Origin: Spirochaetales bacterium
GTDB lineage: Bacteria > Spirochaetota > Spirochaetia > UBA9216
Direction: 5' to 3'
Assembly (NCBI GenBank): GCA_016342585.1
Contig: JAEINK010000053.1
Location: 1-35,178, forward strand
Length of the DNA: 35,178 bases
Shown here: positions 26,196-34,183 of the stretch, one piece after another
Numbering within the stretch: position 1 is the first letter of the stretch
Layout: every line of letters begins with the position of its first letter
Notes under the pieces: model-generated
The model's input: the letters and a program-made list of their open reading frames with translations, nothing else
What the model was told of the DNA's origin: nothing
Database searches by the model: none
Position numbers and translations under genes: made by a program

Positions 26196-27173
26196 TTAAA
26201 AGTTCATCGCATCGCGGCAGGCTGCAGTAACATGATCCACCGTGGGATTGATATAGTCCTCAAGTCCCGGAGAAAAGGATACCGGAACATCCAGACTGGT
26301 TACCCGTTTTACCGGAGCCTTAAGGTATTCAAAGATATCCTCGGCTATCATGGCTCCGATTTCCGCCCCGAAGCCCATGACCTTGGGTCCCTCCTGAACC
26401 ACCACCAGACGGCCAGTCTTGGCCACCGATTCGATGATGGTTTTTTTATCCAGCGGGAAGATGGTCCGGGGGTCAATGATTTCAACCGAAACACCCTCTT
26501 TTTCCAGTACCCTGGCCGCCTTGTGGGCCAGCTCCAGCATTTTCATGGTTGCCACAATGGTAATGTCATTACCCTGCTGTTCAATCTCAGCCTTGAAAAG
26601 TTCAACTTCATAGGGCTCCTCGGGTACATCGCCTTTACTGTTATAGAGGAGTTTATGTTCCAGAAAAACCACCGGGTCGTTGTTCCGGATTGAGCTGATA
26701 AGCATTCCCTTTGCTTCATAGGGAGTGGCGGGAGCGGCTATGACCAGTCCGGGAATATTCATCAGCCAGGGTTCGATGCACTGGGAATGGTGATAGGCAC
26801 AGCGGATTCCGCTTCCAGTAACCGCCCGGACCACCATGGGACAGTTTGCCTTGCCGCCGTACATAAAGTGTACTTTGGCCGCGTTATTCACCAGCTGATC
26901 ATAACAGACGGTGACAAAATCGGCGAACATCAGCTCCGCCACAGGCCGGAGTCCACAGATGGCGGCACCTACCGACAATCCGATAATAGCCGATTCCGAA
27001 AGGGCAGTATCTTTAGCCCTTTCGGGCCACTTGTGCCAGATTCCCTGGGTTATACCGAAATCTCCGCCCATCTTGGCCACGTCTTCGCCCAGAATAAATA
27101 CCGAAGGATCCCTCTCCATTTCCTGATGGAGGGCCTCATTTATCGCCTTTGAAAATGAAAGTTTTCTAGCCAT
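26196..27173 (-). CDS. 2-oxoacid/acetoin dehydrogenase E1 beta subunit
   Basis: Protein of 325 aa with the transketolase pyrimidine-binding and C-terminal domains. Motifs: FILGEDVAKMGGDFGIT, LSESAIIGLSVGAA, HHSQCIEPWL and KTGRLVVVQEG. It overlaps the E1 alpha stop by one base (TAATG). With E1 alpha it forms the TPP-dependent decarboxylase or C-C-cleaving enzyme. The E1/E2 set resembles acetoin dehydrogenase as well as pyruvate dehydrogenase, so the substrate is not fixed. Confidence 0.9.
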   Translation of the reverse strand: MARKLSFSKAINEALHQEMERDPSVFILGEDVAKMGGDFGITQGIWHKWPERAKDTALSESAIIGLSVGAAICGLRPVAELMFADFVTVCYDQLVNNAAKVHFMYGGKANCPMVVRAVTGSGIRCAYHHSQCIEPWLMNIPGLVIAAPATPYEAKGMLISSIRNNDPVVFLEHKLLYNSKGDVPEEPYEVELFKAEIEQQGNDITIVATMKMLELAHKAARVLEKEGVSVEIIDPRTIFPLDKKTIIESVAKTGRLVVVQEGPKVMGFGAEIGAMIAEDIFEYLKAPVKRVTSLDVPVSFSPGLEDYINPTVDHVTAACRDAMNF

Positions 27174-28156
27174 TATTTCCAGTCCTCCACTTGTAAGCTT
27201 GAATATACATATTTAAGCGCATTTTTCGGATCCGGCCAGGGGCTTTCCAGGGCGAATTTCACCGCATCCTGAATCTCCTCTTCCGCCGCATCCTCCAGCT
27301 TTTTCAGCTCCGCTTCGGTACACTTGTGTTTTTTTACCAGGACTTCCCGGCATTTTTTAAGAGGGCATTTTTCCTGCCATGCCTCCAGTTCGCCGTCCGG
27401 CCGGTAGGCCGCCGGGTCTCCGGAAAAATGGCCCTGCCACCGGTAGGTCATAAACTCAAGTAAAGTAGGTCCTTCACCCTTACGGGCTCTTTCCGCCGCT
27501 CTTTCTGTGGCCTCCACAACCGCCTGGATGTCGTTCCCGTCCACCACTTCATTTGGTACTCCGTAACCGTCGGCCCAGGTGGCCAGCTGCTTCTGGGGAT
27601 GAGATTCGGTGTAGTGGGTGGATATGGCATACTGGTTATTCAACAGGCAGTAGATAATGGGAAGTTTCCAGGTGGCCGCCATGTTCATACTCTCATGGCA
27701 GGTCCCCTCACCCAGGGTCCCGTCACCCATGAAGACGGCGGTAACATCATCGGTCGTTTTATATACCGATGAAAAGGCTGTACCAAGACAGGTAACAACG
27801 GTGGAACCCTGAATCCCGTTGAACCCCATGTTCCGGTATTCCAGGTCGTTAATGTGCATGGAACCGCCCCGGCCCCCGTTGATCCCCGTGGCACGGCCGA
27901 AGATCTCCGCCATTACCAGCTTTCGCTCGGTACCGCAGAGACAGATGGCTCCGTGTCCCCGGTGGTCCGGAAACTTATAGTCGGTTTTCTTTAATGCCCG
28001 GACGATCCCCGCCTGGGCGGCTTCCTGACCAATACTCAGATGAACAAAACCGGGTACCGTACCGTTTTTTGCATACTTTTCCACCTCTTCATCAAACCGG
28101 CGGATTGCAACCATATCAAAGTAAAGACCCTTAAGCCTGTCTTTGGTTAATGCCAT
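27173..28156 (-). CDS. 2-oxoacid/acetoin dehydrogenase E1 alpha subunit (TPP-dependent)
   Basis: Protein of 327 aa. The TPP-binding motif runs from GDGTLGEG (144-151) to LLNNQYAIS (about 171-179). RGHGAICLCG (66-75) and GRGGSMHI (95-102) are typical of the alpha subunit. A GGAGG box precedes the ATG. It lies 43 nt after the SDR gene and forms one operon with E1 beta, E2 and the Mch-like gene. Confidence 0.9.
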   Translation of the reverse strand: MALTKDRLKGLYFDMVAIRRFDEEVEKYAKNGTVPGFVHLSIGQEAAQAGIVRALKKTDYKFPDHRGHGAICLCGTERKLVMAEIFGRATGINGGRGGSMHINDLEYRNMGFNGIQGSTVVTCLGTAFSSVYKTTDDVTAVFMGDGTLGEGTCHESMNMAATWKLPIIYCLLNNQYAISTHYTESHPQKQLATWADGYGVPNEVVDGNDIQAVVEATERAAERARKGEGPTLLEFMTYRWQGHFSGDPAAYRPDGELEAWQEKCPLKKCREVLVKKHKCTEAELKKLEDAAEEEIQDAVKFALESPWPDPKNALKYVYSSLQVEDWK

Positions 28157-28199
28157 TCTCTTCCTCCTGTTAAATTTAAAAACAATTCGATTTATTCAA

Positions 28200-28928
28200 T
28201 TAAGCCTTCTTACCAAAGACATCCACGGCGGCTCCCATAATGGCCGAAGAATCGTCGGAGGCAAAAAACAGAACTACTTTGGAAACCTCCTCCACCTGAA
28301 GCATCTCTTCAAGCTGACTGGTCACTGCAGGATCTTTACCCATCCTGGCCCTGGTATTTTCCGTGTTGATCATCCCCAGGTAAAGGGCGTTTACATTGAT
28401 ATTGTGCTGCTTTACCTCCTCGGACAGAGTATGGGTAAGACCGACTATTCCCGCCTTGGAGGCCGAGTACGCCCCGAATCCCGGAAAAAAGAGTTTGGCG
28501 GCAGAGGAGGAGATATTCACTATCTTCCCGTACCGTTTCTTTATCATCTCCGGAAGCACTGCCCGGGTACACAGAAAGGTCCCGGTAAGGTTAATATCGA
28601 TCTGACGGTCCCAGTCCTCCTTGGATGTTTCTGCAAGGGCAACAGACTTGTGGGCTGCTGCATTGTTGATCAGCACATCCACCGTACCGAACCGGACCAT
28701 AACTTTTTCCATTAAATCTGCAACCTGATCTTCCCTGGCTATATCCGCCGGACAGACCATAGCCGTTCCACCTGCCGACTGAATCCCCGCCGCAACTTTC
28801 TCCAGTTTTGATTCCGTCCGGCCCACCAGAACCACCGAGGCACCCTCGGCAGCAAAGTCCACAGCATAGGCAGCGCCCAGCCCCTGTCCTGCTCCGGTTA
28901 TGATTACTACCTTTCCATTAAACCTCAT
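28200..28928 (-). CDS. Short-chain dehydrogenase/reductase (SDR)
   Basis: Classical SDR of 242 aa. It has the cofactor motif TGAGQGLGAA near residue 12, NNAA near 85, and the catalytic Ser in NISSSAAKLFF with YSASKAG about 13 residues later. The ATG at 28928 is preferred over the GTG three codons upstream because AAAGGGTG is spaced properly for it. It starts about 30 nt after the GntR stop and belongs to the same operon. It probably oxidises a hydroxy intermediate to the oxo substrate of the downstream E1 (inference). Confidence 0.87.
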   Translation of the reverse strand: MRFNGKVVIITGAGQGLGAAYAVDFAAEGASVVLVGRTESKLEKVAAGIQSAGGTAMVCPADIAREDQVADLMEKVMVRFGTVDVLINNAAAHKSVALAETSKEDWDRQIDINLTGTFLCTRAVLPEMIKKRYGKIVNISSSAAKLFFPGFGAYSASKAGIVGLTHTLSEEVKQHNINVNALYLGMINTENTRARMGKDPAVTSQLEEMLQVEEVSKVVLFFASDDSSAIMGAAVDVFGKKA

Positions 28929-28958
28929 CTCTTTCACCCTTTCATTCCTGATATTTTT

Positions 28959-29615
28959 TTAGGCGTTTAAAAACCCGTTGTAGTTTCTTCTGAACAGATC
29001 GATCCAGTTTCTGCCGTGGTCGGCAGATATTTTGAGTGCTGTTTCAAAGTCTTTATTCTTAAGACAATTCAGCATGGCCTCATGCTCACGGCACTGGTCG
29101 ACAATATTATCCGTCAATTCCTGCAGCCGGGTATCCTCCCAGCCGCTGTAATCCCATATAACGATAAAACTGTCTGAAAGGGGTTTAGACCGGGCTGCAG
29201 CTATAAACTTCAGATGGTACTGACGCACACACTCCTGATATCCGGTCCTGTTCCCCGAATGCAGCGCCTCCAGAATCCGGGAATTCAGCTCAAAAAGAGG
29301 ACCGGTATCCACGGGAATCTGCCGGTCTCTAATCCACCTGAGAGCCGTAGACTCTATAACGACCTTCAATTCCATGAGATCCAGAATGTCCTCCCAGGGC
29401 AGCACGGTTATCTGAAACCCCACGTTGGGCAGAATAGAAACCAGGTTCCTGTCCGAAAGCCGTTTTACCGCCTCGTTTACCGGGGTCCGGCTGACTCCCA
29501 TCCGGGTGGCAATGTCAATGGCACTGACCTTTTCCCCCGGTTTCAGTTCACCCGAGAAGATCATATCCCGAAGCTGGTTGAAGACCAGTTCGCTTTTAGT
29601 AAAATGCTCGATCAT
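28959..29615 (-). CDS. GntR/FadR-family transcriptional regulator (FCD domain)
   Basis: Regulator of 218 aa. A winged HTH (KSELVFNQLRDMIFSGELKP, then IDIATRMGVSRTPVNEAVKRL) is followed by a C-terminal FCD helical ligand-binding domain with the usual metal-binding His and Asp region (RQYHLKFIAAARS). The ATG at 29615 is preferred; a TTG 12 nt upstream keeps the frame open. It is the first gene of the SDR-E1-E2-Mch-SRPBCC operon and sits directly behind a perfect palindrome, so it is probably autoregulated. Confidence 0.85.
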   Translation of the reverse strand: MIEHFTKSELVFNQLRDMIFSGELKPGEKVSAIDIATRMGVSRTPVNEAVKRLSDRNLVSILPNVGFQITVLPWEDILDLMELKVVIESTALRWIRDRQIPVDTGPLFELNSRILEALHSGNRTGYQECVRQYHLKFIAAARSKPLSDSFIVIWDYSGWEDTRLQELTDNIVDQCREHEAMLNCLKNKDFETALKISADHGRNWIDLFRRNYNGFLNA

Positions 29616-29630
29616 CCTGTCCCCCAAATT

Positions 29631-29646
29631 ATGTTACATGTAACAT
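29631..29646. promoter_or_regulatory. Operator palindrome ATGTTACATGTAACAT
   Basis: Perfect 16-bp palindrome between the promoter and the start codon of the GntR gene, followed by a further overlapping ACATGTAAC. It matches the frame of the upstream operator at 32662-32677 (ATGTT-N6-AACAT). It is the likely site of the adjacent FadR-type GntR regulator. Confidence 0.65.
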
Positions 29647-29658
29647 GTAACTGAAAAA

Positions 29659-29687
29659 ATTATAGCACAACCTTTTCCACAGGACAA
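29659..29687 (-). promoter_or_regulatory. Sigma-70 promoter of the GntR-SDR-E1-E2-Mch operon
   Basis: On the minus strand, TTGTCC (29682-29687), a 17-base spacer and a perfect TATAAT (29659-29664). The operator palindrome follows about 12 bases downstream, where bound repressor would block initiation. Confidence 0.6.
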
Positions 29688-29737
29688 TAAAAATATTCGA
29701 AATTGGTCTACAATGTTACCTGATATGCACGTCGGAG

Positions 29738-31075
29738 CTATATTTCCAGTTGAAGAACCGCCTCACGGATAACCTCAGATACACTGGGATGGGGAAATAC
29801 AGTACGGCGGATCTGCTCAACGGTAATCCCGTTCTGAATAAACGCCGCTGCGCCGTAAATAATTTCGGAGCACACCCCGCCCAGGAGGTGAATCCCCAGG
29901 ATCTCACCGGTGGATTTATCAGCAATCACCTTGCACAGCCCTGGTTCGTTTCCGTTCTCCGCCAGGTAGCGGCCGTTGATTCTCATGGGGATTTGGGCGA
30001 CGGCGGTATCGTAACCTGCCGCGACGGCTTCTGCCTGGGTAAACCCACATCCCGCAGCCTCGGGCTGGGTAAAGACTGCCCAGGGTACCGCATCGAAATT
30101 AACCATATCCATGATTCCGTCCATGATTTTAACAATAGCTTCTCCCATCCGGGAGGCGGAATGAGCGAACAGGGAGCGCCCGGTCACATCCCCAATGGCA
30201 TAGATCCCCGGAACGCTGGTTTGAAACAGGTCATTTACGGCAATCCCCTGTTTTGTGACAGCCACACCGATCTCCTTCAATCCCAGACCCTGAATATTGG
30301 GCTTCCTTCCCACGGCCATTAATACCAGATCAGCCTGGATTTCTTCAGTCTTATCACTGCTGGTGAAAACAACCCTTCCATCGTCAATCTGTTTTACCTG
30401 ACAGGACAAGTGAAAATGAATTCCCTTCATGGCACGCCGCATATTTTTTGCTAATTCCGGCTCCATAAAAGGTACGATTTCCGGAAGCATTTCAATTACA
30501 TGAACCTCGGATCCCAGCATGAAGAACAGGGAAGCGAACTCCATCCCGATGACCCCTCCGCCGATAACGGCAAGGCGTGCAGGTACCGATCTCACTTTCA
30601 GCAGCTCCGTACTGGTCATCACCCTACTGCCGGCGGCTCCGGGAATTGGAGGAACCGCCGAAGAGGAACCTGTGGCAATAATGATCTTCCCGCTGTTATA
30701 TTCCTTCCCACCAACTACAATTGTACCGCGGCTTTTAAAAACAGCCTCTCCCTTTACAACTTCCACTCCGAATTTTTTCATCAGAAAGGCAATACCCTTA
30801 ATCTGGGTATCCACCACCTTTTTCTTCCACTCCTGTGCTTCATCCATGCTGAACTCTACATTTCCGGAATGAACGCCGAATAATTGGGAATTTTTTGCAT
30901 GGTCAAACCGTTTGGCCGAATTAAGCAGAGTTTTCGTAGGAATACATCCCTCATTCAGGCAGACACCGCCTAACTCCCCTTTTTCCACCAGGAGAACCTT
31001 CTTTCCCGCTTCCCCGGCCCTCTCGGCGGCGATGTACCCCCCCGGCCCGGCTCCTATAATTATTAAATCAAACAT
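29738..31075 (-). CDS. Dihydrolipoamide dehydrogenase (E3)
   Basis: Flavoprotein of 445 aa. It has the FAD motif IIIGAGPGG (5-13), the redox-active disulfide GGVCLNEGCIPTK (C39, C44), the NAD motif VIGGGVIGMEFAS, IYAIGDVTG and the C-terminal catalytic FPHPSVSE. The conserved protein starts at MFDLIIIG (31075), which sits right behind a G-rich box. The frame is open for 40 more codons upstream (to 31195) with no family match. It reoxidises the lipoyl group of E2 encoded downstream. It lies apart from the other complex genes, behind the aminohydrolase gene. Confidence 0.92.
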   Translation of the reverse strand: MFDLIIIGAGPGGYIAAERAGEAGKKVLLVEKGELGGVCLNEGCIPTKTLLNSAKRFDHAKNSQLFGVHSGNVEFSMDEAQEWKKKVVDTQIKGIAFLMKKFGVEVVKGEAVFKSRGTIVVGGKEYNSGKIIIATGSSSAVPPIPGAAGSRVMTSTELLKVRSVPARLAVIGGGVIGMEFASLFFMLGSEVHVIEMLPEIVPFMEPELAKNMRRAMKGIHFHLSCQVKQIDDGRVVFTSSDKTEEIQADLVLMAVGRKPNIQGLGLKEIGVAVTKQGIAVNDLFQTSVPGIYAIGDVTGRSLFAHSASRMGEAIVKIMDGIMDMVNFDAVPWAVFTQPEAAGCGFTQAEAVAAGYDTAVAQIPMRINGRYLAENGNEPGLCKVIADKSTGEILGIHLLGGVCSEIIYGAAAFIQNGITVEQIRRTVFPHPSVSEVIREAVLQLEI

Positions 31076-31232
31076 ACCCCCCCCTTCAAGCATCAATTTA
31101 TTAGAAAAAACATTCAGATATTCTCTTCGGTAAGATTCAATATATTCCAGACAGCAGAAATCTGCATCCTGGAAAGCGATAACATCTCCGTGCATGACTC
31201 CCGCCTGAGCTTTTTAAATATACCCAGTTTCA

Positions 31233-32636
31233 TCAGATATTCAAAGGCCGGATTTTCTGACCCCACTGGATATTTCCAATACCCGCCCGGGACACAATCC
31301 CATTAGCCAATTTCCAGGCCTTATTCAGCACGTACTCTTCATCAATTCCATATATTACACCCTTTTCCATTACAATCTTTCCATTAATAATTGTCGTCTC
31401 TACATTGATCCGTGAAGAACTGTATACAATTGAAGAAATTGGATCATTAACAGGAATCGACCTGCAGTCATAAGGATTATATATAAACATATCGGCACAT
31501 TTTCCCACCTCAATAGATCCTACTTCCTTTTCCATTCCAAGGGCCTTTGCTCCACCAAGAGTAGCCATTTCAAGAACTTCTGAAGCAGACACAACAGATG
31601 CATCATGCGAGATCAGTTTATGCTGAAGAGCTGTGATTTTTAATACTTCCAGCATATCCTGGCCGTCGTTGCTGGCCGCCCCGTCGCAGGCCAGACTGAC
31701 GTTCACTCCCTCCTCCAACAGGCGGGGTATGGGCGCCGCACCGGATCCCAGGAGCATGTTGGGTATGGGACAGTGAGATACGGAGACACCGTATTTTTTG
31801 AAGGTTTTGATATCCTCCGGGGTCAGATAGACACTGTGAACCGCCACGAAATCCGGTCCCAGGAGGCCGCATTCTTCCAGGAAGGGGATTGTCCTCATTC
31901 CCCAGCGCTCCATACAGAACTGATCATCATCCGCCGTCTCCACCACATGCATGGTAATAGGAATCCCCAGCCTGTTAGCAGATTCCCTGGTTCTCAAAAA
32001 TCCCTCACGGCTATGGTCCCAGATAATACCCGGAGCCATGGACATGCTGATAAACTGATGTCCTGCATATTTTGAGCAGAGATCCTCCAGCTCACGGAAA
32101 TAGTCATCCTCAGTCTCGATATACTGTATGCCGAAATCTTTCGCAAAGCTTGAGACATCAGTGTGGGCCTTACTCATTACCCCACGAACGCCTAACTTTT
32201 CATATGCTTCAATGACCGGAATATCAAAACCCGGCCCCATATGGCAGTACTGGAAATCGGTCACCGTAGTGGTTCCGGTCCTTACTGCTTCAATAAGACC
32301 CAGAAGAGCCGCATAGTGCATGGCCTCTTCATCATAAAACCCCAGGGCGCGTTTGACAGAACTGTTCAGCCATTCCAGGAGAGGCTTATCCCTTCCTAGT
32401 CCTTTTAACAGGGTTTGAAACAGGTGGGTATGAGTAGTGACGAATCCTGGAAATAAATATTTACCATGAGCATCAATAATCTTCTCCGGATCGTAATGAA
32501 CATCTATTTCTGCCGAGGGTCCCACTTCAATAATCAAATTACCCAGCACAGCCACTGAAGCATCATAGAGAATTCGTCTTCCGGCATTCATTGTTATAAT
32601 ACAGGCATTTTTAATCAACAGATCAATTTTCTTCAA
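31233..32636 (-). CDS. ATZ/TRZ-type metal-dependent aminohydrolase (deaminase)
   Basis: Amidohydrolase-superfamily enzyme of 467 aa. Metal ligands are H69 and H71 (TTHTHLFQTLLKGL), H230 (ITMHVVE), H267 (VAVHSVY) and D318 (LACDGAASND). The family deaminates or dechlorinates N-heterocycles: 8-oxoguanine, S-adenosylhomocysteine and triazines. The start is TTG at 32636 with TTGGAG upstream. A strong promoter with an operator palindrome precedes it. Downstream by about 157 nt is the E3 gene, probably cotranscribed. The substrate is likely an amino-substituted ring compound, linking it with the Mo hydroxylase and the Mch-like ring-opening enzyme (inference). Confidence 0.87.
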   Translation of the reverse strand: MKKIDLLIKNACIITMNAGRRILYDASVAVLGNLIIEVGPSAEIDVHYDPEKIIDAHGKYLFPGFVTTHTHLFQTLLKGLGRDKPLLEWLNSSVKRALGFYDEEAMHYAALLGLIEAVRTGTTTVTDFQYCHMGPGFDIPVIEAYEKLGVRGVMSKAHTDVSSFAKDFGIQYIETEDDYFRELEDLCSKYAGHQFISMSMAPGIIWDHSREGFLRTRESANRLGIPITMHVVETADDDQFCMERWGMRTIPFLEECGLLGPDFVAVHSVYLTPEDIKTFKKYGVSVSHCPIPNMLLGSGAAPIPRLLEEGVNVSLACDGAASNDGQDMLEVLKITALQHKLISHDASVVSASEVLEMATLGGAKALGMEKEVGSIEVGKCADMFIYNPYDCRSIPVNDPISSIVYSSSRINVETTIINGKIVMEKGVIYGIDEEYVLNKAWKLANGIVSRAGIGNIQWGQKIRPLNI

Positions 32637-32661
32637 AATTCACTCCAAGAGGAAAAAATTT

Positions 32662-32677
32662 ATGTTCTCGCGAACAT
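32662..32677. promoter_or_regulatory. Operator palindrome ATGTTCTCGCGAACAT
   Basis: ATGTTC-TCGC-GAACAT, 6-bp arms, overlapping the -10 edge of the aminohydrolase promoter. It has the same ATGTT-N6-AACAT frame as the site before the GntR operon (29631-29646). A regulator bound here would block transcription. Confidence 0.6.
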
Positions 32678-32704
32678 TTTAACAGTCATCAATATCACTG
32701 TCAA
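32676..32704 (-). promoter_or_regulatory. Sigma-70 promoter of the aminohydrolase-E3 unit
   Basis: On the minus strand, a perfect TTGACA (32699-32704), a 17-base spacer and TAAAAT (32676-32681), 40 nt before the TTG start. The remaining 32705-32935 is AT-rich and shows no gene; only a weak GTCTG-CAGAC hairpin near 32890 could end the incoming transcript of UroD-like gene 3. Confidence 0.7.
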
Positions 32705-32935
32705 TTAAAATTCTTAAAACAGAATAAGCCACAGGCATTCCAGGAAATAGTGCGATCATATTATTCTGACTTTGCTCTGTATAAGGGGAAAATTGAATTT
32801 ACATTTAACGAAAACTTTATTACTACTGAGGCTTTTTCAAAAATAACCGATTTTAAAATTACAACACTACTTAATATTATATAACACGTCTGTGAAGGCA
32901 GACAGTATCATTGACTCCAGAGGTTCTCTCCACCT

Positions 32936-34099
32936 TTAGCAGAAATTCTTTCTCATCAGATCACAGTAATACTGTACATTATCCCAGCTGGCATCCGGAG
33001 CAATCCTGTGATCCGGGCAGGGTATATAGCCCCCCAGATCAACAAGAGCTTTCAACCTCTCCACTTCTGATTCCACAGCTTTTATGTCTCTTGAAAAAAC
33101 CGTTTTATCCATGCCCCCCACCCCTCTGATTTCCCTTCCATACTTTTCCCGCCAGGGTGCAATACTGGCCTTCCAGGTACCGACTTCTATGGGAAACATG
33201 GTATTCACACCGTTTTCCAACCAATGCGGCAATAAATGGTCGATCATCCCATCGCAGTCCACAGAAATAATGCTGATGCCGTGTTTGACGGCCAGGTCTG
33301 TAATCCTTTTGTACTGTGGTCCGATGATATCTCTAAAGAAAGAGGGATTGACCAGAGGTCCGTTCTTAAAACAGATATCCTCCCAGAAATGCATATATTC
33401 AAACTTGGCACCTAATTCCAATATGGATTTCACGGTCCTATAGCTCAGATCGGCCACGTGCTGTACAATCTCTATAAGAAGATCCGGATCATCCACCATA
33501 AGATAGCTGAGGTTCACAATACCTATAAAATCACGAAGAAAACCTATTAGGCTGCCAGCAAACAGCCCGAGAGGCCGTTCCCGCTCTTCCGTATTACGCA
33601 GATAATCCCATCCCCCATCTTCCAGAGACAGGGTCCGGTTGCCCGCAGGTACAAGGGCATTCAGATAGCGGGTTTCACTATAATCCAGTTTAACCCTGAA
33701 TTCCTCTTCCCACTCCTTCCGGCCTTTGAAAAAGTGATCCACTTCTGTGGGAATTGACACGACATTCCGTTTCTTCATGACGATTACACCATCCTCATTA
33801 AGAACCTTCATATTTCCATTTTCATCCTCTTCCAGAATTTTCTCTTCAAAGGGGGGATCCAGACGGTAGTGAGGACCGAAGGTCTGTCCCCAGTTAAAAT
33901 CAAATCCTAGTTTTTTCCCGATGCGTATATCCGCATCACTGCAGTCGCTCCAATTCCGGGCATCTTCAAAACTGATATGCCCCTCTTCCGCCCATTTAAG
34001 GAGTGTTTCCGGCCAGAATCCAAAATGAACGATTGGCAGACTCTCATAGTTTTCATAGTTCAGAATAGCCAGAGCATTTTCCAGCTGAGTCATAGACAT
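32936..34099 (-). CDS. UroD-like methyltransferase family protein 3
   Basis: UroD-fold protein of 387 aa, of the same subgroup as protein 2. It has SIISVDCDGMIDHLLPHWLE (the usual metal-binding strand), VGGMDKTVFSRD, and PCPDHRIAPDASWDNV near the C-terminus. The ATG at 34099 is preferred because AAGGGG lies 8-9 nt upstream; a GTG nine bases earlier keeps the frame open. It is divergent from an AraC regulator across about 84 bp. The likely role is methyl transfer or demethylation; the substrate is unknown. Confidence 0.78.
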   Translation of the reverse strand: MSMTQLENALAILNYENYESLPIVHFGFWPETLLKWAEEGHISFEDARNWSDCSDADIRIGKKLGFDFNWGQTFGPHYRLDPPFEEKILEEDENGNMKVLNEDGVIVMKKRNVVSIPTEVDHFFKGRKEWEEEFRVKLDYSETRYLNALVPAGNRTLSLEDGGWDYLRNTEERERPLGLFAGSLIGFLRDFIGIVNLSYLMVDDPDLLIEIVQHVADLSYRTVKSILELGAKFEYMHFWEDICFKNGPLVNPSFFRDIIGPQYKRITDLAVKHGISIISVDCDGMIDHLLPHWLENGVNTMFPIEVGTWKASIAPWREKYGREIRGVGGMDKTVFSRDIKAVESEVERLKALVDLGGYIPCPDHRIAPDASWDNVQYYCDLMRKNFC

Positions 34100-34183
34100 T
34101 ATATACACCCCTTAACAGAATAAGATTTAAAATCAGTTTAAACCTCTTTCATTACAGTTAAAATGGATATAAATTAGAAAGGC

